Positions 33,743 to 44,030 of a stretch of 64,000 nt of DNA are shown here, piece after piece. Made by a program: the position numbers and the translations under genes. The stretch spans positions 310,001-374,000 of the forward strand of contig JAHLEZ010000033.1 in assembly GCA_020726505.1 (NCBI GenBank), given 5' to 3'. Each line of letters begins with the position of its first letter. Positions within the stretch are counted from its first letter, which is position 1. This DNA comes from Leptodontidium sp. MPI-SDFR-AT-0119 (Eukaryota; Ascomycota; Leotiomycetes; Helotiales; Leptodontidiaceae). The notes under the pieces are model-generated. The model worked only from the letters and a program-made list of their open reading frames with translations. It was not told the origin of the DNA and searched no databases.

Positions 33743-35639
33743 CTAATACGAAAACGGCCTTAATCTGTTCATATCTGTCTTCTCCGGCTCGCCCTCTCTA
33801 GGTACATCCACAATCGTCGGATCCAGATACCACGCTGGATCACCCCCATCCCCAATCTGTGTCACACTCCACCCGTTACCTAACCATCGCAACTTATTCT
33901 GCTCCCTACTTTCTAGCTCAAAATCCTCCCACCTCGGTGCCCTCATCGTCTCGAGTGCATGTAGCGTACTCCCGGGCCATAACCCTGTAATTCGACCCCC
34001 CTGCCCACTCTCGCTACGATACCAGCTTTGACACTGATCCATATACACCGTGTGTTTGAAATACTCGCCTACATAGTCCTGGAAGTCTCGCACGCGTGCC
34101 GGCTTCGGCATAATAGAGAAGTAGTCTTCTTTCTGCAGCTTACGGACGCATTTGATGATGTAATCGCCTTCGGCTTCGAGGATCATACTCTGTGAGCCTG
34201 TTCTAATTGCGGAATTTGGACCGAGCATCATAAAGTAATTCGGGAAACCATCGACACACATCGAGAGATAGGTCTCGGCATAAGGCGTGAAGCGTGCCGC
34301 GAGGGAGATTTCGTTCCGTCCGATGATTGGGAAGGGCACGGTGGTAGTTTGGAACCCAGTTGCGCACACCAGAACGTCTAACTCAACCTCGCTACCGTCG
34401 TCCATTTTGATACCCCTGGGCATTATCCCGGCGATCTTTCCATTGATAAATTTGACATTGTCTTCAACCAATGCCTCGAGATAGCCGGGACCGGGCGTTA
34501 GACGTCTACAGCCAACAGCAAAAGATGGAATAAGAAAGTCGGCAATTTCGGGCTTCTTGCCCAAGCGCTGCCTCATCATTGCTGTAAAAGCCTCGACTGC
34601 GTGCGTCTGGACTTCGGACTTTGCTAAAGATAAGGCGTGAACACTATTGCCCTCTCGTTCAATTATCTGCCTAAATTTTAGATACGATTCTGGATCCGTT
34701 TGAATGGCCTGGATCTGCTCCGGGGAGACTAGCACTAGTTAGCGGAGTCGGATGGCCTCATAGTCTGGACATTACACACATTCGATCGTCTTCAGATCCA
34801 AACCAAGGGATTTCATCACATTATCACCAAAAGGATTTGATATCCAAGCCTTGCTTCGCACGAAGCAGTTCAGCTTAATCCCTTCCAACTTTTGGAGATT
34901 AGGCGCGATCTGGATAAAACTTGATCCTCCTCCAATGATGCCTACAGTTTTGTGTTTGAAATTATATCTAAAAGTTCATATTAGCTACGGGAGTCTTTAG
35001 AAGTGGAGGTGATTACTCACGTCTGGTTCTATGCAGCTAAATGCATAACCTCTCCTTAGAAAGATTCCAATCCCGGTATGTGAGGCCAGGCAATATTGTT
35101 TAGCCCACCACGAGCATTAACCAGGACATCGCAGTCATCTTCAAAAGTCTCTCCAGACTTTACATTCTCAATCTCCAATTTCCTGTACCAAGATGAGCAT
35201 TTCTCTCCTCCAAAAGTTTGTTGCAATTTTTCTTCCGCTCTTCTTGTTCTAGAACTCACCATTTTTTTGCAGAATCATCCCAGACACACTGCGTAACCCG
35301 ATGCCGCAGCTTCACAAATCTTAAGACATTATACTTCTCTGCCGCACTTGTCAGATAATTGCAGATCTCCTCGGCGGGCGCGTAGAATGCCAACCAGGTG
35401 GGATTTGGCTCGAAGGAATACTGGTAAGAATGCGCTGTATTGTATCCAAACTTATCAGCGATCTTTCTCAAATCTAGGAAAACCTGTGAAACTCGACGGT
35501 GTAGAAGTCTGTGTAGATACTCACAAGGGATATCGCAGGCGTAGCCAGCGCCGATCACGCGCACTTTTAGCGGGCGCAAGTTCTCGACTGGCGCGTCTTT
35601 AAGGGTGAGCGGAGAGGCATTAGAATGTGTTGACTCCAT
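33743..35639 (-). pseudogene. Baeyer-Villiger-type flavin monooxygenase, inactivated
   Basis: The start MESTHSNASPLTLKDAP leads to VRVIGAGYA, the beginning of the FAD fold, but this jumps directly to CDIP. The ~40 residues normally between (the rest of the GxGxxG helix through GGTW and YPG) are missing without a frame change. An intron then gives SHSYQYSFEPNPTWLAFYAPAEEI; a second follows DDSAKKW. Exon 3 ends GLESF, and there TAA and TAG replace two expected codons around GEVMHLAA. The NADPH motif TVGIIGGGSSF, with Phe where Gly is expected, follows. The large C-terminal exon (33,743 to about 34,735) is open: DVLVCATGFQTT, NYFMMLGPNSA. Intact relatives insert oxygen next to a ketone. This copy cannot make a functional enzyme. 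Confidence 0.85.
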
Positions 35640-36151
35640 TGTCTTGGCTTTTGCAACGATAGCATGTTATTCTCTTTTCTGAGCGCTGATCCTCTTCAGT
35701 TCATATATAATCATGATCGAACTTTGCTGCTCGCTTCAGTCATAACCGTATCGAGTCATATTCTACCTTGCATTGTCCTCTGACTTCGGATACCCCACAA
35801 TCAATTCTGCAGCCACTTTCGCCTTCATGGGGGTTCACTCTGGAACGGGACCCCACCCCAGTCTCTCCACCGGCCCCCCATCATTAAACATGATGATCAT
35901 CGACGGTACCCCACGCAGGAATTAAATTGATGTTGAACTTGTCTTGGTCGGTCTCGGTCAGTGTCGATGCTTTATGTTGTTGTATTTCGCTTCTGTATTT
36001 AGATAACATGTCTGTCTAGATCATCGCTCTAGACTAACCTCATATTTGTTCACCTCGCACATTTCGCTTACTTCCCTTTAATACGTCCTTTCTTCGCTTT
36101 CTCATTCTAGACGTTTAGTTTCAAGCGGTTTCTGGATTTAGATCATCAGAT

Positions 36152-38063
36152 ATGACGTTTAACATTATTATAATCGGCGGCGGTCTGTCAGGGAGTCTTC
36201 TTGCCAACGGTCTTGTGAACAACAACGTCGAAGTAAAGCTGTACGAAAAAGATGCAGTTGACTCTAAGAGAGGCGGGTATCAAATCCGACTCGGCGAAGC
36301 TGCTACGGCTTCGAAGCCTGTCTGACAGGGGATTAAACCGCCAAGGTCATGTCTCAACTCGGGCAATCCGTCGGTGCAGCATCTAACTCCCCATCGATCT
36401 ACACTTCCTCCTACCGCCTCCTCCTCGATCTAACTAAATTACCATTTTACTCTAAATTATCGGTTATTAACCGTGTGGTTCTCCGAGGCACATTGCTCGG
36501 ACCAATTGTGGAGAAGGGACTCGTCAGATTTGGGATGTTATTCTCGCATTATGAAATTGTGAATGTGGGCGGCAAAGAGAAGGTCAAAGTGTACTTCGCG
36601 AATGGCGAGGAAGATCTGTGTGACGTGTTGGTGGCCGCCGACGGGAGTGCTTCTAAGGTACGTCTATCTTACGGAAATCTAGGTACTCATTGAGAACGAA
36701 TGCCCGCTGAACAGAGAAATCAGATCAACAAGCAACTAGGAGCCAACAATTTGGTTCAGATCACCAGTCACTGGTCCTTCCTCACCAAGACACCTGTTCC
36801 TGCTTACAAGATTAAAGATATCCCCATCCGGCTGCAAAAGGGGCCCATCCTAGTACTGTCTAAAGGAGTTTCACTGTATTTCGCTCGTGCGTATTCCCCT
36901 CTCAGATGAGGATCAAGACCAACTGCTGAACTTCTACGAGTCTACCTACCGCCTAAAGAAGGGGGGGCTGCAATAGCGTCTAAGACAAGATCAAGTATCG
37001 AGTACGACGAACAAGCTTCGTCTATCTACTGGGCTCTTGGCATTCCCGCTGAAGAAATTCCTTACAAGAACCCGCTCGAGATCCCTGACCGTCGTTAGTT
37101 TTGTCTGGATTATATCGAGCATTGGGCCCCGGAGTTGTATGTGTACATTTCTATCTTTCCCCAATGATAATTTCTTCTCCTTCGCTTAACCGTTCCTCCG
37201 CATCTGACACAGGTCTCACATATAGCACAAAGATGCTCTCCGCTGGCTCAGAAGAAGAAGAAATTCATCTAACTATGCTGCGTGCAAGTAAAGAACTGCC
37301 TAAGAGCTGGCGGGCAGAAGCTTCGAAGTCGGAACAGAAGACCCCGGTGAACGGAGTTGGGTCTAATGGTGGAGTTCGAGGCGAAGGTAGAGGGCATCCC
37401 CGGGTTTGGTTGATTGGAGATGCCGTCCACGCTATGCAGCCATTTAGGTACGTGAGTTTCGAAGAATATGTCACTGCGATGTCTCCCTCGCCTGGGCTAA
37501 CCTCACGAAATTGCTCCAACCCCTTGGATGCAGAAGACCACCATTTATCACCTCTACAATTTATCCTTCTCACTGTCTTTTAACCCCCCTCCCTTCACTG
37601 ACGTCTCTCTGGCATAATGCTTACTCGTAAACAACACAGAGGCATGGGTGGCAATCAAGCTATGCAGGACTGCCACGACATGCTCCCCGAATTGCTGCGT
37701 CTTGCGCAATCGGGGACCGGAACGGGACCCTCTACCCGAGACATCAGCACAGCCTGCGAGTGCTACGAGAACGCCATAATGGAACGGGCTTTTAAGTGGG
37801 TGAAGAAGAGTAGGGGAGTAAGCACGCCGGTGAGTTCTTTTCCTTGGCACATTTTACCTACCTTCAACGTCATCGCCGTTGGAAATAACCCGGCGAGCAA
37901 CTATGCTCCTGCGTACAAAGAAGGAGGCTAAGTAGCTTGACAGAATCTCGATTTCGATGGCGCCCTTGGATACGTGATACTTGTCCTAGGCAAGATAGTG
38001 ATTCCGGTCGCGGCAGTATATTATAAATTGTTGAGCCGGTTCGGCTGGGCGAAAGAGGAATAG
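36152..38063 (+). pseudogene. FAD-dependent aromatic hydroxylase-type monooxygenase, inactivated
   Basis: It begins MTFNIIIIGGGLSGSLLANGL, the FAD-binding GxGxxG motif, then EVKLYEKDA. Around 36,296-36,322 the frame shifts and the original frame stops at 36,323. The new frame has a TAA at 36,334, then MSQLGQSVGAASNSPSIYTS and INRVVLRGTLL, DVLVAADGSASK. After a GT-AG intron, NQINKQLGANNLV continues to another shift near 36,885 (LYFA/LVRIPLSDEDQDQ) and a stop near 37,096. Later parts show the second FAD motif RVWLIGDAVHAMQPF, then GMGGNQAMQD. The end NLDFDGALGYVILVLG...VAAVYYKL is a membrane segment. It lies head-to-head with the dead Baeyer-Villiger-type gene (about 510 bases apart). Confidence 0.85.
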
Positions 38064-38746
38064 GATAGGTGAGGCGGCGAGATGAAATAGGATAAAGTGA
38101 AGGATCACATTGTACTGCGGAGCTGGGGAAGTAGACTGAACATAAATATCAACTATCAGCCACTTCGCGATCACGTGTATAGTGCTACTTGCCCATCATC
38201 GATCACTACTTTCCTGAAGATGAGCCGAGTCATTTCTGCGATGCACTTCTCTCATATATTAATGTCTATTACTTTATACTATATGAAGAACTTCGCTTTT
38301 CAATTTTCCATATCAAACTTAACAATACAATCACTTGTAGGTGGTTTCAAAATATCTCTCTCACTTTCCACTACCGCGAACATCCTCCATTCAAGCAATT
38401 TTGAGTCGAACTCTGCAGCATTCAAGTCAGATCTAACATAAATCTCGCACTAAGTGAAAAAGTAAGACATTCGGTTTCTTAAATACACACTTTAGCTGAT
38501 TTTCTCTTCTGAAGACACCAAGTTAGCCAAAGGTAGGATACAGCTTCGCATGTTCTATATCCAGGACTCGCGATTTTGTGTCCTTCTCAATTAAATCTGT
38601 CGCTGGCTTTGTGTTTACAAACCATGGTTTCAGAAGACTAGGTTTTAAGCATTGTATCAGCATTTACATCCTTGTGGTTTTTTTCTTCTTGATTCGACCA
38701 GGAGAGGCAGCTGAGGACGTGAGAATCAGGGGTACCGCAATGCAAC
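38064..38746. other. Intergenic, AT-rich, no gene seen
   Basis: No open frame here has a recognisable motif. Confidence 0.55.
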
Positions 38747-39835
38747 TCACCTCTCATCATGGAGACACCAGATCACTCTCACTGGCTCACCTAACCACCT
38801 CAACACATCTCTAGCAAACTGCGCCGCTGACCCATCAAATGGCCGCCCGTTCAAATTGGCCCTTCCGGCAATGGCCATTATAACCGTTTCAGGCTTCGGT
38901 TCCATTGCCCTTAACACACCTTCGTAACCGCCAAGGTGCGCCATCCAGAGCATGGCTTTTCCGTCCACCAGGAAATTAAAGATTAATTGCTCATCATCGC
39001 AATGGCTCATGCGATTCCTCTGCTGATCATCTACGTATTCAGCGAAGGAGACGAGCTTAGGGTCCGCTCCCGAGGCAGGCAGATGCGAGCTCATGGCGAG
39101 CAGGCGATATTTCATCCCGTTCGTAATGTCCAGTGTGCAGGCGAACGGGCTCGCTGCTCCTTTCCATTCCTGGCCTGAGTCCTGGATCTCAGGCATAGAT
39201 GCTGGGTTCCCGGCGAGGAGACAGTGCAGAGAGGGCCAAACGTGCACGGAGGCGGCTGCGTAGGAGAGATCGGGTTGGATAGGGAAGCCTGGGGGAACGG
39301 GTGTGACTTTGATTTGGCCTTCTTGGGCAAGAGTGCGGATATGGGACGGAAAGAGTGGGATCTGCTCGCCGCCAGTTACAGGAATCAGCTGTGAATCGGG
39401 GACGCCGGCGGAACGAAGGACATTGATCGCCTCGGGATTGGCGATTACGATGGCGCCTGTTTTCAAAGCGATACGGTCGGCTCCGGGAGGCTGTAGGGAG
39501 TTCAGTTGACAATTCAGTGGATTTCATTTGTTTCTTGTTGTTTTATGATGGGCGCTGGGGAAATGAGGAGGGGCATACTGATCGAAATGAGCGTGGGAGA
39601 TAAATATATAGTCAGCTTCATGGACATCATTTGTGCTCATGTATTTGGGCATGAGAGAGGGCCGGTCCAGCCAAGTGTCGAGGAAAATAGTGAGGCCTTT
39701 ACAGCGCAATCGGTAGGTCGTGGCGCCTATTATTTAAAGTCAGTTCCGCTATTCTAGTGTTCCTTCGCAGGGCAGCTCGGCAGCTGTAGAGTTATGGAAG
39801 AGGAACATACCAAACCACTCAATCGTGCTGTCCAT
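38747..39835 (-). CDS. Metallo-beta-lactamase-fold hydrolase (UlaG/RNase Z-like superfamily)
   Basis: A nine-codon first exon MDSTIEWFG is joined by a GT-AG intron to ATTYRLRCKGLTIFLDTWLDRP. Exon 2 ends in YIFISHAHFD, and a second intron (GTATGC...CTACAG) supplies the final His, giving the metal-binding motif HAHFDH followed by LPGADRIALKTGAIVIANPEA. The large last exon contains HCDDEQLIFNFLVDGKAMLWMAHLGGY and ends CLHDER. The GTGAGT at the stop could also be a donor for a further short exon. Such enzymes bind two metal ions and hydrolyse phosphoesters, lactones or similar bonds; the substrate is unknown. The gene appears intact. Confidence 0.8.
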
Positions 39836-40437
39836 GTTGGAGAAAGGGATGAATTCAATAGGTTAGTTCTTATGTGGAAGAGAGTTGAGAACAATGTAAG
39901 TGGAACTGAAATGATGATACTAAGGTGCAGTGCAATCTAATATCACCTCTTATATTCTATACTTAGAAGAGGGATGAAGTCAAAATTAACAGGAGTTCCA
40001 GCTCCTCTCACTTCTACCCCGGAGAGCCGGAGGTTGCGAATCTCGAGCGCATGGGAGCTGGGGACACCGAGCTGTGGGGTGTGGGGAACCTGACTCAGCA
40101 CACTGAATATGTCCCCAGTTAGCGTCATAATTCGTGGCGGGGCCGAAAGTATCTAAGCGAACCTCAATTAAAAACCGCGACTTTGGAAACTTAGTATATA
40201 AATTAACCATAAGAGCCATTGATCCGAAATGGTATATAACAAGACTTTAGTATCCGTTTTATAAGTCTTCGAGATATTGTAATTATATCATGTGCGAATA
40301 TGCAGTTGCTTTGTATCTAGATTTTTGGGGCAAAGACTAGATTAGACTTAGCCGATTTCTATTTACCTAAATCTGTGTTACGCAGAATTGAGTCTGCACA
40401 AAGGATTCCTACCTTCGCTTGTCTCGAGGACGTGGCG
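39836..40437. other. Intergenic, no gene seen
   Basis: Promoter side of the metallo-beta-lactamase gene; no feature can be supported. Confidence 0.5.
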
Positions 40438-41560
40438 CGGCATATGCTTAAATCTGCATATGCTCAAAATCAAAAATGTCGCACCCCCACCCCCCACTCG
40501 CACCCTCCTTCCTCGCGTCTGTCTCGCTTGTCTTTGCGGCATATGCCTAAATCTGCATATGCCCAAAATCAAAAATGTCGCACCCCCTCCCCCCACTCCC
40601 ACCCTCCTTCCCTGCGTCTGTCTCGCTTGTCTCAGGGCATATACTTAATCTACATATGCCTAAAATCAAAAATGTCGTATCCCCACCCCCTTCCCGACGC
40701 TTATCTCGCTTGTCTCAGGGCATATGCAGATTTAAGTATTAAGTATATGCCCAAAACCAAATATGTCGCTCCCCTAACCCCACTCCCACCCTCCTTCCCC
40801 GCGTCTGTCTCGCTTGTCTTTAGGGCATATGCTTAAATCTGCATATGCCCAAAACCAAATATGTCGCTCCCCTAACCTCACTCCCACCCTCCTTCCCCGC
40901 GTCTGTCTCGCTTGTCTTTGCGGCATATGCTTAATCTACATATGCCTAAAATCAAAAATGTCGCACCCCCACCCCCCACTCGCACCCTCCTTCCCGGCGT
41001 CTGTCTCGCTTGTCTTTGCGGCATATGCTTAAATCTGCATATGCCCAAAATCAAAAATATGACATCCTTCTCTTCGCACTTATCTCGCTTGTCTTTGCAG
41101 CATATGCTTAAATCTGCAGATGCCCAAAATCAAAAAAGTCGCTCCCCCACTCCTATCCTCCTTCCCGGCATCTGTCTTTGCGGCGTATACTTGAATCTGC
41201 GTATGCCCTAAATTAAAAATGTCGCATCCCCACCCCCACTCCCACCCTCCTTCCCGGCATCTGTCTCGCTTGTCTTTGCGGCATATGCTTAGATCTGCGT
41301 ATGCCCAAAATCAAGACCGCCGCAGCCCAACCTCCCACCGGGCGTTTGCATCGGTGGCATATGCTTAGATCTGCGTATGCCCAAAATCAAGACCGCCGGA
41401 ACCCAACCTCCCACCGGGCGTCTGCATCGGTAGCATATTCTTAGATCTGCGTATGCCCAAAATCAAGAACACCGCACCTCAAATCCCGCCCCTCAAATCC
41501 TGCCCCTCCCAGTACTTATTGTAAGGGCATATCCTTAAATCTGCGTATGCCTCAGATCAG
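40438..41560. repeat. Palindrome-cored minisatellite, about 13 units of 75-100 bp
   Basis: Units begin near 40,439, 40,538, 40,636, 40,719, 40,823, 40,922, 41,020, 41,100, 41,182, 41,280, 41,356, 41,431 and 41,525. Each has a core GGCATATGC-TTAAATCT-GCATATGCC, followed by AAAATCAAAAATGTCGC, a C-rich tract and CGTCTGTCTCGCTTGTCTTTGC. In the best unit (40,823-40,850) the arms are 10 bp and perfect. The unit at 40,719 carries the asymmetric centre in the opposite orientation. Later units change both arms together (GCATATGC to GCGTATGC on the right side). The array runs directly into the segmental repeat at 41,568, which contains weaker copies of the same core. Confidence 0.93.
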
Positions 41561-41567
41561 AATGACC

Positions 41568-44030
41568 GTACCCCCATACTCTTGCCGGCAATTATCTCGG
41601 GGATGTATGCTTAATTTCCGTATGCCTAAGATTGAGGGTGCAAAAGGCCGCAACACCACCTCGCAGTGCTTGTCACGGGGGCAGATACATAAAATCTGCG
41701 GACGCCTAAAATTAAGTCGGCATAACTCGGGGGAATATGCTTATACCAGGAAGCTCAGATTATTCTGTGGACAAAGATTTCTCCGGTGTCGCTTGTTGAA
41801 AGAAAATATTAAATCTGCGGAGCTTAAACTAAGTCTACTCATGAGGATTTCCTTGTCGTCGTATAGGACAGCATGTGCTTTGATGTAGATCTACTTAAGA
41901 TTAAGTCTGTAAATGGGAATATCCCCAGCGTCGTACGTGAGGAGGCATATGCTTGTATTTACTAGAAAGTGGCTCACTCTGCCCGTGACCTATGGAAAGC
42001 CGTCAACTAAAAACTTACAACAGCTTCCTTCAGAACCAGATTCGTCTGCGTTCGGTTGACACATTGTTAGCAGAAAAGTACCCTTGTAACAACGGAGCCG
42101 GGGAAATCCTCCGAGGACATCCGCCGAGGACATCCTCTCAAGACTGAGCTTTGGGTCTACGCAAATATAAGCATATACTCCCGAAACAAGCGACTGCGAG
42201 TGGCCGTTTCTACACAGTCAATTTCCGGCATACGCACATTTCAGTATATCCTCCCCAGACAAAGCCCCAGAAGGGTGACGAGGGAAAAGGGGGGTGAGGG
42301 GGTACCCTTCTGTGCCTACTTAATTTTCGGCATGGGCAGATTTAAGCATATGTCCTCACGGCAAGCGACAGGGAAGATTCTTCTGTCAGATCTAATTCTA
42401 GGCATATACAGATTTAAGACCGCCTATTCAGATTTGGCGTGGACGCCAGTCTGTCCTTTTGACATCCCACCACGAGCGCAGTACCTGGACTTCTATTAAA
42501 GGTTGCTACTTACCTCCCAGGCACTTCACCTTCGTCGCCCTCTTCACTTAGGGCCTTGGAAGCGGAGCACTTCCTTGACCTCTCAAATTTCGCGTTACAG
42601 TACGTTGCCTTGTTCGTGACCACAACATGGTTTCCCAATATTGGTTCCCTCCGGAAATCTGGACTATGGTCTTCCAGATGATCTCTGAAGGCTACCACTA
42701 CGACATCATGGACGTGCGACTTACGTGTAAGACCTTCGAAAAGCTTGCAACTCCTTTCCTCCTTCTGCCTCGCATCATTTGCCTCCCATCGTCGAGTTCG
42801 CTGACTAAACTTACGGCCGTGTCGCGTCATCCTGTTCTGAGTAGGTCTGTCAGGGAAGTTGTCTACGTCTGTAGCCGGTTTGACTCCATTAAAACACTTC
42901 CAGAGTACAAAGAGGCATTGCGCAGAGCATATGGAGTCGACGGACCAAGATCTGAAGAGGAGAATTCGGATATGAATACAGCTTTTATTTGTTACAGTCG
43001 GTACCACGATGACCAGGCCTCGATAGAGAGCTCTGGCGAGGCCATAGCTTGTCTTTGCGCCGCTCTAACGCGGATGCCAAATATCGAGAGAATTACGATC
43101 TCACCGAACTTTGACCATGAGTGGGGCCTCAAGCTGGACAACTATTTGAGATACTTCCTGTTTCCCAATCCGGCATATAACGAAGCATTCCTTTGAATCG
43201 CACACGTTTTGTCACTCACAGGTGCGAATATTCGAGATTTCGATATCGAAGGACATGGTTATGGTTGCGGACACGGTGTGGATGGGGCACTCTTTCGAGC
43301 AATGTCACATCTCGATTTGAGCCATTGTTGTGATGCCTTTCGTGGTCTTCGCAATATCACAATCACCGCCAACGAAACCGACATCAACGGCTGGAGGACA
43401 GGAAATTTGGCCAAGATTTTATCAGGGGCGACAGATTTAGAAAGGTTATGTATACACTGCAGTGACGGGATGTTTCACATATCCACAAGATATATCCTAG
43501 GCACTACAGTGTGGAGTCGTCTGACCTCTCTAGATTTCTCTTCTACGACTTTCGATCAAGGAGATTTCCTGGACGTCCTGAGAAGACACTCTGGCACCTT
43601 GAAGGATATCGACCTCAATTGTGTGCACCTTGCGAACGGTTCGTGGAAAGTTCTATTAGAGGGGATGAAATCGTTTCTTTCCCTTCGGCATGTTTCGATT
43701 GAAGATCCGTTCGAAGAAGATGGACACGAGGCGATATACTTGAATGACGATGCATTAACGAACTATCTTCTCTGCGAGGGACCCAACCCGCTCTCGATTG
43801 AGTATCTTCTGAACTTACAGGAAGAGAGTGTTCTCTAGACACACCCTCCTCTGGCGAGAAGACTCGCAATGAAAGAGAAATTGTCGCTACCTTTTATCTC
43901 TTTCCTTTATTGGCCAACGAACTTCAATATCAGATTCAGGAGGAGTCTTTTCCTCGCCAACGAAATCTTCGACGACGATACCCTCGCAATTTTCAACCTC
44001 AAGAACGAAACCATAAGCAATTCATCCATT
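41568..44030. repeat. Right copy of the segmental direct repeat
   Basis: This is the partner of bases 1-2,700. Near-identity covers the first ~750 bases. It includes inverted copies of the palindromic core (CAGATTTAAGCATATG at about 42,339 and GCATATACAGATTTAAG at about 42,402). It lacks the ~200-base segment found after the F-box gene in the left copy. Similarity fades near 44,030. Confidence 0.92.
42627..43838 (+). pseudogene. F-box/LRR-like protein, right copy, internal nonsense codon
   Basis: The frame starts MVSQYWFPPEIWTMVFQMI and keeps the F-box-like region intact (YDIMDVRLTCKTFEKLATPFLL). At 43,194 TGA replaces the CTT found in the left copy (GCATTCCTT then TGA here, CTT there). The same frame then continues open to the shared stop at 43,838, ending LLNLQEESVL as in the left copy. 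Product as it stands: 189 residues with the F-box but without the C-terminal half. A readthrough or a small intron across the stop is possible but no splice signals are evident. Confidence 0.75.

Noticed and set aside
31340..38063. Trichothecene-type toxin cluster suggested by the TRI14-like protein
   Set aside because: No terpene synthase, P450 or acetyltransferase is present, and both nearby monooxygenases are pseudogenes.
40438..41560. CRISPR-like array
   Set aside because: Units are 75-100 bp and diverge throughout; the 'spacers' are themselves similar C-rich repeats, and the organism is a fungus. It is a minisatellite.
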